Shown: positions 1-10,081 of the stretch, in pieces | Layout: every line of letters starts with the position of its first letter | Position numbering within the stretch: position 1 is the stretch's first letter | Origin: Novosphingobium beihaiense | GTDB lineage: Bacteria; Pseudomonadota; Alphaproteobacteria; Sphingomonadales; Sphingomonadaceae | Assembly (NCBI RefSeq): GCF_022832375.1 | Contig: NZ_JALHLG010000009.1 | Coordinates: forward strand, 182,534 to 246,533 | Direction: 5' to 3' | Length of the DNA: 64,000 nucleotides | Made by a program: the position numbers and the translations under genes | Notes under the pieces: generated by a model | Told to the model about the DNA's origin: nothing | Database searches by the model: none | The model's input: the letters and a program-made list of their open reading frames with translations, nothing else

Positions 1-31
1 AGCGCTACGCCCCCCTTGCACCGCCCTGCAC

Positions 32-472
32 TCATTCCTCGCCACTCCCAGCGCTACCAGGCCTGAATATGGTCACAAAAGAGCGGCCATCCGCGCCACG
101 AACGTAGAGACGCTCACCCGGCTTTGCGGGCTGCAAGGCAGTCACCGTCCGCTGTATTCGCACTGGTCCGGCACCCATCACAAAGTACAACTTGGTTCCG
201 GCATTGACGCTTCCGGCGGGCGCGGGCGTAATTGCGCCAAGAAAGGTTGCGGCAGGCAAATCTACAATGGCACAAAAGATCTGAAAACCGGCATCGAAGC
301 GCAGTGGAGCCGCATTCTTGTCGCTGCCGCAAGCGACCTTCCGCACGTCGGAGACCGTGATGATTTCACCAGCCAGGACGTTACGTGCAGTCTCGAAGCA
401 AGGCTGACGACGCGCGCCATCAAGCATGGGGGCAGACAACAAGCCTGCAAGGATGAAAGTGAAGCTGAACAA
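32..472 (-). CDS. flgA: Flagellar P-ring assembly chaperone FlgA (short form)
   Basis: Periplasmic chaperone for building the flagellar P-ring around the rod. The protein has 146 residues, shorter than the roughly 220-residue enterobacterial form, and seems to be a hydrophobic leader (about residues 2-15) followed by one SAF/FlgA-type domain. 'ARNVLAGEIITVSDV' and 'VNAGTKLYFVMGAGPVRI' fit the beta-clip pattern of that family. It follows flgG by 17 bp on the same strand, which is the usual rod/P-ring context. The frame opens with TTG and has no clear ribosome site, so the start is uncertain. The cluster probably continues beyond the window edge. Confidence 0.75.
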   Translation of the reverse strand: MFSFTFILAGLLSAPMLDGARRQPCFETARNVLAGEIITVSDVRKVACGSDKNAAPLRFDAGFQIFCAIVDLPAATFLGAITPAPAGSVNAGTKLYFVMGAGPVRIQRTVTALQPAKPGERLYVRGADGRSFVTIFRPGSAGSGEE

Positions 473-489
473 CGAAGGGCCGCTTCGAA

Positions 490-1257
490 CTAACGTTTCA
501 GGCTGTTTGTGATTGAGGCAAGCTGATCAGCAGCGGAAATTACCTGGGCATTGGCCGAATAAGCGCGCTGAATCATCAACATGTCGACCATTTCCCGTGT
601 CAGATCGACGTTCGATGCTTCAAGAAACCCTTGGCGAATCTGCCCCGCGCCATCCTCGCCTGGCATCACCTCAATTACCCTGCTTCCTTCGCCGGCCCGA
701 TAAAGACCATCATCCAACTGCTCAATCGCCCCCTGCGTGCGAAGCAAAGTCAGTTGACCAAGTTGAAGAGACCTTCCGTCAGATCCAGTCGCCGTAATTT
801 GGCCGTCTGAAGCAATCTTGAGTTTACTGGCATCGTCAGGAACCCGGATCGCGTCCGCCAGCGGATAGCCGTTGGCGGACGCCAGCATACCGTCTTCGTT
901 GACTACAAGAGTTCCGCCTCGCCAGAGCAGTGATCGCCCATGAGGCGCCATAAGCTCAATGAAGCCTGATCCATCGATGGCGACGTCCAAAGCGCTGCCA
1001 GTCTGACGCACCTCCCCGGGAACGTCGAGCGTTGGGCGCGCGGCAAAACGCACACCGCCCGCAGCCGGTGACGCTTCCGTGGCCTGGCCAGCTTCTGACA
1101 TCGCAGACATTGACGTCTGAGCCATCACTGCGGCGAACTGCGTATCTTGCCTGCGAAAAGCCGGCGTGTTCATGTTCGCCACGTTATTGGCAAGGACATT
1201 CAATGCCCGTTGCTGCGCATCAAGCGCTACCGCGCCAATTTCAAATGCCCCGTTCAT
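490..1257 (-). CDS. flgG: Flagellar distal rod protein FlgG
   Basis: Structural protein of the distal flagellar rod, exported by the flagellar type III apparatus. It has 255 residues, close to the usual 260. The N-terminus (about residues 8-35, 'ALNVLANNVANMNTPAFRR') is the rod/hook family coiled region. The C-terminus 'SNVDLTREMVDMLMIQRAY' followed by 'ISAADQLASITNSLKR' is the matching C-terminal helix that packs against it. The start ATG overlaps the flgF stop by 4 bp, so the two are translationally coupled. FlgF and FlgG are paralogues; the C-terminal sequence and gene order favour FlgG here. Confidence 0.85.
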   Translation of the reverse strand: MNGAFEIGAVALDAQQRALNVLANNVANMNTPAFRRQDTQFAAVMAQTSMSAMSEAGQATEASPAAGGVRFAARPTLDVPGEVRQTGSALDVAIDGSGFIELMAPHGRSLLWRGGTLVVNEDGMLASANGYPLADAIRVPDDASKLKIASDGQITATGSDGRSLQLGQLTLLRTQGAIEQLDDGLYRAGEGSRVIEVMPGEDGAGQIRQGFLEASNVDLTREMVDMLMIQRAYSANAQVISAADQLASITNSLKR

Positions 1258-1961
1258 CGTCCAGTTCCACTGAAAGTGCTGATCGCCTGCCCGAGCAGAT
1301 TATCGTATTGCCGCATGACCTGGGCGCCGCTCTCAGCAAGGCGCGACGCCGCCATCAGGTTGACCATTTCGTCACTGAGAACGACATTCGACGCCTCTCG
1401 CATCCCTTGCCTCACGATCGTCTCACCATCGGCAACTGGCGTGGCACCGGCATCCGTGTAGCCACCGCCTGGATTGGAAATAAAACCTTTCGCGTCAGGT
1501 TCATAAAGTCCGATGGCCCCCACGACACGGCCCTCAGACACAACCGTACCGTCCTCCTTCACCTGGAGAGGAGAATTGGGCACAACGAGATCTCCTCCAC
1601 CAACTTGCTGGAGCACCATACCCTCGCTGTTCACGAGAACTCCGTCCCCTAATACAGTGAACCCACCATTTCTCGTGAAAACAAGTTCCTCGCCGCGGCG
1701 CACCAGAAACGCGCCCCGCCCAGAAATGGCCAGATCGGTGGAATTGCTCGTCTGAATCAGACGGCCTTGGGAAAAATCGGCACCAACAACGGTTTCGGAC
1801 AAAACCTGAGAAAAAGGCTTCGCCTCAACTGACGAAACATTCTTCATCTTCTGAGATTTATACCCAAAGGACTGCAAATTGGCTATATTCTGAGCAATGG
1901 TCTCTATGCGACGCTCATTGGACAGCAAAACCGACGCCGCCACGTCGACGAGAGCTGACAT
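1254..1961 (-). CDS. flgF: Flagellar proximal rod protein FlgF
   Basis: Rod protein of the flagellar basal body, 235 residues. It shows the N-terminal rod motif 'IETIAQNIANLQSFGYKSQ' and the C-terminal 'REASNVVLSDEMVNLMAASR' helix. The ATG at 1961 is preceded by a strong GGAGG site about 7 bp away, so this start is preferred over a longer reading that would run back into mobile-element debris. It is first in the flgF-flgG-flgA order. The sequence directly upstream is degraded mobile DNA, so the native promoter may have been lost or replaced. Confidence 0.82.
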   Translation of the reverse strand: MSALVDVAASVLLSNERRIETIAQNIANLQSFGYKSQKMKNVSSVEAKPFSQVLSETVVGADFSQGRLIQTSNSTDLAISGRGAFLVRRGEELVFTRNGGFTVLGDGVLVNSEGMVLQQVGGGDLVVPNSPLQVKEDGTVVSEGRVVGAIGLYEPDAKGFISNPGGGYTDAGATPVADGETIVRQGMREASNVVLSDEMVNLMAASRLAESGAQVMRQYDNLLGQAISTFSGTGR

Positions 1962-1975
1962 TCCCCACCTCCAAA

Positions 1976-2266
1976 TTACATCCGCGCTTTGAGCTTCGGC
2001 TGCCCGTTCGCGTCGAAGTCGCCCGGCTCTAACTTGGCACTGACGGGTGTCAAGCAACAAACCCAATGGGTTAACAAATTGTCACTCCCCTCAGTCAATC
2101 GCACATGCGGACCTTTGCCAATATGCTTTGTATCAGACGAAAACCACCACCACTCGTGGTCGTGTCCCACAGGGTGGTGTAGGAAGGTTTCCTTGATTGG
2201 ACGGCCACCGTCGAGCTTCTGGTAGAGTTCGGATGCGAACTCGAACCGAGAGAAGAAGACGATAAG
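1976..2266 (-). other. Unrecognised open frame ending just before flgF
   Basis: An open minus-strand frame stops at 1976, only 15 bp before the flgF start, with the flgF ribosome site directly after the stop. The last ~95 codons read coherently (for example 'FASELYQKLDGGRP' and 'LEPGDFDANGQPKLKARM') but match no family I recognise. Its upstream end runs into the IS256-type remnant, so this could be the 3' end of a gene truncated by an insertion, or simply chance. Base composition is lower in GC than the flagellar genes. Confidence 0.2.
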
Positions 2267-2276
2267 CGATGACAGA

Positions 2277-2405
2277 ATGGCCCTTGTTGAGCTGATTGAG
2301 CAAGGGGTGACTGCGATTTGGTGCGCGAGATGCTGACATTCGCCGCCGAGTGCATGACGGATCTGGAGATCGAGGCGAAGACGGGGGCACCTTATGGGAC
2401 TCGTA
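2277..2405 (+). pseudogene. 5' fragment of an IS256-family (mutator) transposase, frameshifted
   Basis: The first ~40 codons of an IS256-type transposase can be read in two frames. 'MALVELIEQG' starts at 2277, then a one-base shift near 2307-2312 gives 'DLVREMLTFAAECMTDLEI' and 'EAKTGAPYG', typical of the N-terminus of that family. The match stops near 2400-2406, where the sequence passes directly into a tyrosine-recombinase remnant on the other strand. The DDE catalytic domain is missing, so this is a dead fragment. Confidence 0.6.
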
Positions 2406-2997
2406 GAGGTAAACATTATGCGGCTTGGATCGCTTCATGCGCTCTTTCGGGATCGACCACACCGCGTTCTCGAAATCCACCTCATCCCAGACGGCATCCT
2501 GCAACTCGCTCTTTCGGACCATCGAGAGGAGGAAAAATTTCACACCGAGCCTGATGGTCGGCAGTGTCCCGACATGATCGGTGACACGGAAGAGGACGCG
2601 AATCTCGGAAGGGCTGAGAGAGCGGTCCTTGGGCTTGAATGTTGCGATGGAAGCGGGTCCGACTTCGTCGGCAGGGTTCTTGATTTTTCTCGCCATGCAG
2701 GATGGCAAAGCCATAAATTTGCTTCACGATGTCACGGACGTGGATTGCGGTTGCCGGCGCTCCGCGATCCACGATCTTGAGGCAATGCTCGCGCAGGTCT
2801 CCGGGCGTGATCTCGGTCAGGAGTCGGCTGCGCCATACGGGAAGTAGATCGCGCTCGAAGATGGACCTGCGCATGGCGCGGGTGCTGCCCGCCATGGGAG
2901 CGGTAGTCCAGGCGGAACGGATGGTACCGCCTCTGCTGACAATCGCGTACATGCCGTCACGGTCGGCAACCTTGTAGGGTTTGTCTTTTGGTTTCAT
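2404..2997 (-). pseudogene. Tyrosine recombinase/integrase remnant, deleted and frameshifted
   Basis: Remnant of a phage/P4-type integrase. The 5' part (from ATG at 2997) reads 'MKPKDKPYKVADRDGMYAIV', the start of an N-terminal arm domain. It continues after an apparent internal deletion (near 2900-2920) into 'STRAMRRSIFERDLLPVWR' and 'ATAIHVRDIVKQIYGFAI'. At a run of five A (plus-strand T run 2684-2688) the frame shifts, and the gene resumes as 'KNPADEVGPASIATF', then 'MVRKSELQDAVWDEVDFENA' and 'ERMKRSKPHNVYL'. The frame then breaks at about 2404. The C-terminal part with the R-H-R-Y catalytic residues is absent. Dropping one A from the run restores continuity. Confidence 0.75.
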
Positions 2998-3046
2998 GTG
3001 TTTGAGTGCCGCATCGGTGAGAATTTGCGTATCTCCGCGATGAAAA

Positions 3047-3120
3047 TACCGTCAGGGGCTGTGTTGACCCTGACGGTACCGAGCAAATTTGAATGAGACA
3101 AGGGGAGCCGGTACCGTCAG
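3047..3120. repeat. 11-bp inverted repeat with a third partial copy, upstream of the integrase remnant
   Basis: TACCGTCAGGG at 3047-3057 is exactly complementary to CCCTGACGGTA at 3068-3078, with a 10-base spacer. TACCGTCAG recurs at 3112-3120. The repeats lie 50-120 bp upstream of the integrase start, where recombinase binding or attachment sites often occur, but no function can be shown from one copy. Confidence 0.5.
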
Positions 3121-3223
3121 TCCGTACAACGGACGTGAAGGCCACCCACCGATTGTCTTCGAATGCTATCGGTAATAAATTATTTTTTATCAACCAGTTG
3201 CGTCGTATCCTGGCGTATCTTCG

Positions 3224-3239
3224 GCCCTCTCTGGAGGGC
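3224..3239 (-). terminator. Hairpin downstream of guaA
   Basis: GCCCTC (3224-3229) and GAGGGC (3234-3239) form a 6-bp stem with a TCTG loop, 6 bp beyond the guaA stop. There is no U-tract on the guaA side, so it is a weak candidate terminator or a 3'-end stabiliser. Confidence 0.35.
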
Positions 3240-3245
3240 TCAGAA

Positions 3246-4805
3246 TCACTCCCACTCGATCGTGCCGGGCGGCTTCGAGGTATAGTCGTAGACCACGCGG
3301 TTGATGCCCTTCACCTCGTTGATGATGCGGGTCGCCACGCGCGAAAGGAAGGCGGCGTCGAAGGGGTAGATGTCCGCCGTCATGCCGTCGGTGGACGTCA
3401 CCGCGCGCAGGGCGCAGACGCTGTCATAAGTGCGGCCATCGCCCATCACGCCCACGGTCTTCACCGGCAGCAGCACGGCGAAAGCCTGCCAGATCGCATC
3501 GTAGAGACCAGCGTTGCGGATCTCTTCGAGGTAGATCGCATCGGCCTTGCGCAGGATGTCGCAGCGCTCGCGCGTCACTTCGCCGGGGATGCGGATGGCG
3601 AGGCCTGGGCCGGGGAACGGATGGCGGCCCACGAAGATCTCGGGCAGGCCCAGTTCGCGGCCCAGCTCGCGCACTTCGTCCTTGAACAGTTCGCGCAGCG
3701 GCTCGACCAGCTTCATGTTCATGCGCTCGGGCAGGCCGCCCACATTGTGGTGGCTCTTGATCGTCACCGAGGGGCCGCCAGTGAACGAGACGCTCTCGAT
3801 CACGTCGGGATAGAGCGTGCCCTGCGCGAGGAATTCAGCGCCGCCGATCTTCTTCGCCTCATCCTCGAACACGTCGATGAAGGTCTTGCCGATGAACTTG
3901 CGCTTCTTTTCCGGGTCGGTGACGCCTTCCAGCCCCTTGAGGAACAAGGTCGAGGCATCGACGTGGACCAGCGGGATATTGTAGTGCCCACGGAACAGGC
4001 TGACGACCTGCTCGGCCTCGCCCATGCGCAGGATGCCGCCGTCGACGAAGACGCAGGTGAGCTGATCGCCGATCGCCTCGTGGATCAGCAGCGCGGCCAC
4101 GGCGGAATCGACGCCGCCCGAAAGGCCGCAGATCACGCGCTTGTCACCCACCTGCTCGCGGATTTCGGCGACCTTGGTCTTGCGGAACTCGGCCATCGTC
4201 CAGTCCCCGGCAAGGCCGCAGACGTGGCGCACGAAGTTCTTGAGCAGTTTGCCGCCGTCGGGCGTGTGCACCACTTCGGGGTGGAACTGCATGGCATAGA
4301 TGCGCTTTTCATCGTTCGCGATCACCGCGAAAGGCGCGCCGGGGCTGGAGGCGACGGGGCGGAAGCCGGGGGCAAGGCTCGTCACCTTGTCGCCATGGCT
4401 CATCCAGACCTGATGCTTCTCGCCGACCTGCCACAGCCCGTCGAACAGCGCGCATTCGTCGCCGATTTCGATGAAGGCACGGCCGAATTCACCGGCATCG
4501 CCCAGCAGCACTTCGCCGCCCATCTGGTGCATCAGCGACTGCTGGCCATAACAGATGCCGAGAATCGGAAGTCCGCTCTCCAGGATCACGTCGGGAATAC
4601 GCGGCCCGTCCTCGTCCAGAACGGAGGCCGGAGAGCCCGACAGGATCACGCCTGCCGGGTCGATGCGCTTGAAGGCTTCTTCGGCGGCGTTGAACGGCGC
4701 GATTTCCGAATAGACGCCCGCCTCGCGCACGCGGCGTGCGATCAACTGGGTTACCTGGCTGCCGAAATCGACGATCAGGACCGATTCAGATGTCTGGATA
4801 CTCAT
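3246..4805 (-). CDS. guaA: GMP synthase (glutamine-hydrolysing)
   Basis: Converts XMP to GMP using ATP and glutamine, the last step of guanine nucleotide synthesis. It has 519 residues, full length for the family. The N-terminal class I glutaminase carries the nucleophile Cys in 'GICYGQQ' (about residue 85) and the His/Glu pair in 'FHPEVVHT' (about 175-177). The ATP pyrophosphatase P-loop 'SGGVDS' is at about 229-234, and the dimerisation domain ends in 'GTIEWE'. ATG at 4805 is chosen because an AGGTG site lies about 7 bp upstream; a GTG three codons earlier is also in frame. It is transcribed alone, away from the microprotein/gyrB region. Confidence 0.97.
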   Translation of the reverse strand: MSIQTSESVLIVDFGSQVTQLIARRVREAGVYSEIAPFNAAEEAFKRIDPAGVILSGSPASVLDEDGPRIPDVILESGLPILGICYGQQSLMHQMGGEVLLGDAGEFGRAFIEIGDECALFDGLWQVGEKHQVWMSHGDKVTSLAPGFRPVASSPGAPFAVIANDEKRIYAMQFHPEVVHTPDGGKLLKNFVRHVCGLAGDWTMAEFRKTKVAEIREQVGDKRVICGLSGGVDSAVAALLIHEAIGDQLTCVFVDGGILRMGEAEQVVSLFRGHYNIPLVHVDASTLFLKGLEGVTDPEKKRKFIGKTFIDVFEDEAKKIGGAEFLAQGTLYPDVIESVSFTGGPSVTIKSHHNVGGLPERMNMKLVEPLRELFKDEVRELGRELGLPEIFVGRHPFPGPGLAIRIPGEVTRERCDILRKADAIYLEEIRNAGLYDAIWQAFAVLLPVKTVGVMGDGRTYDSVCALRAVTSTDGMTADIYPFDAAFLSRVATRIINEVKGINRVVYDYTSKPPGTIEWE

Positions 4806-5033
4806 GGCTGGCACCTAATCGCACTCGCCCCGGGTGTCCAGATGGCTGAGCACGCTGCGAGGAAGATGCACGGCAATCAATCGAATGTTGCAAAACATGC
4901 AAGCAATATTGTTGCTTTTGAATTTGCGATAATTACAGCAAGGCCTATTTCGCCCCTGCTGCCCGAGTGACCGGAAAGGCACCGGGCGTGAGGCAAAACA
5001 AAAATCGAAACCGGTGTTTGCAGGAGAATACCA
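4806..5033. promoter_or_regulatory. AT-rich divergent control region between guaA and the first microprotein
   Basis: A 228-bp intergenic stretch with a conspicuous AT-rich core at about 4880-4935 in otherwise GC-rich DNA. The core holds two small dyads: ATGTT-GCAA-AACAT (4885-4898) and AGCAA-TATTG-TTGCT (4901-4915). A GATAAT box follows at 4928-4933, suitable as a -10 for the rightward microprotein. The dyads are candidate operators for either gene; no regulator can be named. Confidence 0.35.
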
Positions 5034-5114
5034 ATGACCATCGTCGAACGCACGTTCGGCCTGGCGGCGGCGCTTGGCGTCAGCGCGCTGGCTTTTGCGC
5101 TTACCCTCGCCTGA
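5034..5114 (+). CDS. 26-residue membrane microprotein, copy 1
   Basis: A very short frame, too small for most gene finders. It starts with ATG six bases after a clear AGGAGA ribosome site (5022-5027). The peptide begins 'MTIVERTFG' and continues as one hydrophobic, Ala/Leu-rich helix ending 'ALAFALTLA', long enough for a single membrane span with a short charged N-terminus. It closely resembles the microprotein at 5319 (same length, shared AAALG and ALAFA-TLA). It is followed 55 bp later by a rho-independent terminator, so it appears to be its own transcription unit. Function unknown. Confidence 0.65.
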   Translation: MTIVERTFGLAAALGVSALAFALTLA

Positions 5115-5168
5115 GCGAGAACAATGCGCAGCATGCAATTGTGTCCCTTTAATTCGCATGCGTGACGA

Positions 5169-5193
5169 GGGCGGCCCGAAAGGCCGCCCTTTT
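5169..5193 (+). terminator. Rho-independent terminator of microprotein 1
   Basis: GGGCGGCC (5169-5176) pairs perfectly with GGCCGCCC (5182-5189) around a CGAAA loop and is followed by TTTT. It lies just after the first microprotein gene on the same strand. Confidence 0.85.
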
Positions 5194-5243
5194 CGTTTGT
5201 GGGCCCTGTTTCAGCCACCCCCCTTCTTCCGCGAAATTCCCTC

Positions 5244-5271
5244 TTGTAAAAATACTAACCTAGGTTATATT
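5244..5271 (+). promoter_or_regulatory. Sigma70-like promoter with a perfect 12-bp palindrome in the spacer
   Basis: A -35-like TTGTAA (5244-5249) and a -10-like TATATT (5266-5271) are separated by 16 bp. Most of the spacer is the perfect palindrome TAACCTAGGTTA (5256-5267), which also touches the -10 box. The promoter sits about 48 bp upstream of the second microprotein start. A protein bound to the palindrome would block RNA polymerase. Confidence 0.5.
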
Positions 5272-5318
5272 AAGCAAGGTAAGGGGTTCAAAGCCCCAGC
5301 CCTTATGGAGATTGAACC

Positions 5319-5399
5319 ATGACCCTCGCAGAAAAGTCAGTCGGCTTCGCCGCGGCCCTTGGCGCATTCGCCCTGGCCTTTGCCATCACGCTGGCCTGA
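5319..5399 (+). CDS. 26-residue membrane microprotein, copy 2
   Basis: Second member of the microprotein pair. ATG at 5319 is preceded by GGAG (5307-5310) with 8-bp spacing. The peptide starts 'MTLAEKSVG' and continues 'FAAALGAFALAFAITLA', a single predicted membrane helix with Glu and Lys near the N-terminus. About 15 of 26 positions match copy 1, and changes are mostly conservative (L/F, V/A, L/I), which is what selection on protein sequence would give. A terminator follows 43 bp after the stop. Function unknown; a role in the membrane is inferred only from hydrophobicity. Confidence 0.65.
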   Translation: MTLAEKSVGFAAALGAFALAFAITLA

Positions 5400-5441
5400 G
5401 GCCTTCACGGCGCGCGGCAGCGAACCGGACATTACCGAAAA

Positions 5442-5468
5442 GGGCGGCCCCGCACGGCCGCCCTTTTT
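5442..5468 (+). terminator. Rho-independent terminator of microprotein 2
   Basis: GGGCGGCC (5442-5449) pairs with GGCCGCCC (5456-5463) around CCGCAC and is followed by TTTTT. The stem is identical in sequence to the terminator behind microprotein 1, so the whole gene-terminator unit looks duplicated. It separates this unit from gyrB. Confidence 0.88.
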
Positions 5469-5513
5469 CATTTCGGCACGGATCGCGCACGCGGCAGACC
5501 GGCCGCGGGCTGA

Positions 5514-8111
<2,598 letters not shown>

Positions 8112-8118
8112 GAAATCA

Positions 8119-8141
8119 CCTGCCCTGCATGAAGGGGCAGG
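8119..8141 (+). terminator. Hairpin after gyrB
   Basis: CCTGCCC (8119-8125) pairs with GGGCAGG (8135-8141), 7 bp after the gyrB stop. No T-run follows, so it may be a 3'-end stabiliser rather than an intrinsic terminator. Confidence 0.45.
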
Positions 8142-8414
8142 CGTGAACAGATACGCATGGACCGGCCGGGCACTTGCGCCCGAACCGGGAATGGCTTTTG
8201 CTTTTTGCACCCTCGCCCCGGGATTTCGGCACGAAAGCTCGCTTGGTGCGCGCCTTACCGCCGGTTCCGGAAAGAGCGGCGGATTTCCGCGCACCCTTAC
8301 TAAAGTTTAACCTTATCAGATAACCATTCCTCAGCGCTTGTCAGGCTAGACGGACCAATCGGGCGAATGACGCAAACTGGCGTTTCGGTTCATTGAACGG
8401 AAAGCGCACTCGAT
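8142..8414. other. Intergenic region gyrB to GGDEF-EAL gene
   Basis: No gene or repeat was seen here. An AT-rich patch at about 8295-8325 contains two TAACC words and is the most likely promoter region for the downstream gene, but no convincing -35/-10 pair could be assigned. Confidence 0.3.
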
Positions 8415-10049
8415 ATGGTTTCTGCTTTGGGACAATGGAATTCCGGACTCGCGGTTGTCCTCGCCTGCCTGCTGCTGACGATGCCTGCATTCACGTTCGT
8501 GGCGCTGCGGCGCTTGCGGCTCCTGCGCGATCACGAGAAAATTCGCCGCGCGATCGACCAGATGGCCGGCTGCGATTTCGAAGGTCCGGACCCGCGCCTG
8601 GAAACCACCCGCCTCAAGAGCGTGGAAAGCGCGCTCCTGCGCCTGCGCCCGCAATTACAGGACAGGATCAGCAAGCTGGAATGGACCGCGCACCATGACA
8701 GTCTGACGAACCTGCTCAATGCCAACAGTTTTCGCGCCCAGTGCGAGAAAGTGATGCTGGCATCGCCTGGCGGCATCTGCCGCAGCGGCGCCCTGCTCTA
8801 TTTCGACGTCAACGAATTCAAGAAGATCAATGACACGCTGGGCCACCATGCCGGGGACCAGGTGCTGGCCACGATCGGCGACCGCCTGCGCCTTGCCGCC
8901 ATGAGCTTTACCGACACCCGCCTGCAGGCCTTCGCGGACGGTACGCCACCGTGCGATTGTGAGCCGGTTGTCGCCCGCATCGGCGGGGATGAATTCGCCA
9001 TGCTCCTTCCGGGGGAGCTATCGCACGATCAGGTCGAGCGGTTTGCCCAGCGGTTGCAGCGTGTGATCGGGGAGCCCTGCTTCGTCGGCCTGCAGACGCT
9101 GCGCATCCGCCTCTCCATCGGCATCGCCTTCTGGCGCGAGGGCGAGAAGAGTTTCGACCGGCTTCTCGCCGCGGCCGACAGCGCGATGTATTCCGCCAAG
9201 AGCAAGGGCGGCGGCCATTACTGCTTCTTCACGGAAAAGATGCGCACGAATGCCGACCGGATCCTCAAGAAGGAACTGGAACTGCGCCATGCGCTGACCA
9301 ACCGGCAGTTCGCACTCCATTTCCAGCCGCAGCTCAATCTGCGCACCGGCCGGATCGATACCGCCGAGGCCCTGATCCGGTGGAACCACCCCACGCGCGG
9401 GCTGGTGATGCCGGGCGATTTCATTCCCTTCGCTGAAAGCCATGGCCTGATCGACGAGATCGGCGACTGGGTCATGACCGAAGCCGTGCGCACGGCGGCG
9501 CAGTGGCAGGAACAGGGCGTCCGCCTGAAAGTCTCGATCAACGTTTCGCCCAAGCAGCTCCAGCGGGTCGAACTGATCGCAATGATCCGCGCCAATCTGG
9601 AGCACTATGGCGTCGCGCCCAGCCGTATCGAGATCGAGATCACTGAAGCCGCGATCATGCGCGACGAAGGGCACTCGTTCGAACGGCTCGAAAAACTGCG
9701 TGACGATGGCGTGACGGTTGCGCTGGACGATTTCGGCACCGGCTATTCCAACCTTTCGCAGCTCATGCTGCTGCCGATGGACCGCCTGAAACTCGACAAG
9801 TCGCTGATCGACGGCATCGCCAACGACCAGCGCAAGTGGACGATCGCCATCGGCATGATCCGCCTGGCGCGTGACCTTGGCTTCCAGGTCGTGGCCGAAG
9901 GCGTGGAACTGCCCGAACAGGTCGAGCTGCTGGAAGAGGCCGGGTGCGATTTCATCCAGGGCTACCTCATTTCCAAGCCGCTGCCACAACCCGAATTGCT
10001 GGCTCTGGTCGATGCCTTTCAGGCAAAATCTGTAGGGCGCGCGGCCTAA
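8415..10049 (+). CDS. Membrane GGDEF-EAL protein (c-di-GMP turnover)
   Basis: Likely makes and/or degrades cyclic di-GMP at the inner membrane. One N-terminal membrane helix (about residues 10-31) is followed by a short linker, a GGDEF domain and an EAL domain. The active-site loop 'RIGGDEF' (about 190) is intact, with no RxxD inhibitory site just before it. The EAL domain starts with 'AEALIRW' (about 317) and keeps 'INVSPKQ', 'EIEITE', 'ALDDFGTGYS', 'LKLDKSL', 'VAEGVE' and 'IQGY', so the phosphodiesterase residues look complete. The 32-bp gap to the TonB receptor gene suggests one operon with the sensor cluster downstream. Confidence 0.92.
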   Translation: MVSALGQWNSGLAVVLACLLLTMPAFTFVALRRLRLLRDHEKIRRAIDQMAGCDFEGPDPRLETTRLKSVESALLRLRPQLQDRISKLEWTAHHDSLTNLLNANSFRAQCEKVMLASPGGICRSGALLYFDVNEFKKINDTLGHHAGDQVLATIGDRLRLAAMSFTDTRLQAFADGTPPCDCEPVVARIGGDEFAMLLPGELSHDQVERFAQRLQRVIGEPCFVGLQTLRIRLSIGIAFWREGEKSFDRLLAAADSAMYSAKSKGGGHYCFFTEKMRTNADRILKKELELRHALTNRQFALHFQPQLNLRTGRIDTAEALIRWNHPTRGLVMPGDFIPFAESHGLIDEIGDWVMTEAVRTAAQWQEQGVRLKVSINVSPKQLQRVELIAMIRANLEHYGVAPSRIEIEITEAAIMRDEGHSFERLEKLRDDGVTVALDDFGTGYSNLSQLMLLPMDRLKLDKSLIDGIANDQRKWTIAIGMIRLARDLGFQVVAEGVELPEQVELLEEAGCDFIQGYLISKPLPQPELLALVDAFQAKSVGRAA

Positions 10050-10081
10050 GCGGCGGCGTTCCTTGGGATGCGGAAAAGACG

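Noticed and set aside
3093..4970. Long open frame antisense to guaA
   Set aside because: It mirrors the high-GC third-codon bias of guaA, has no family similarity and no ribosome site. The same applies to long frames antisense to gyrB (5337-7175), glnD (21215-24238) and acnA (44826-47726).
5284..5298. GGGG-TTCAAAG-CCCC, resembling a tRNA T-arm
   Set aside because: No acceptor, D or anticodon arm can be formed around it; it lies in the leader of the second microprotein.
8305..8325. Possible CtrA box before the GGDEF-EAL gene
   Set aside because: Two TAACC words are present, but the spacing does not fit TTAA-N7-TTAAC.
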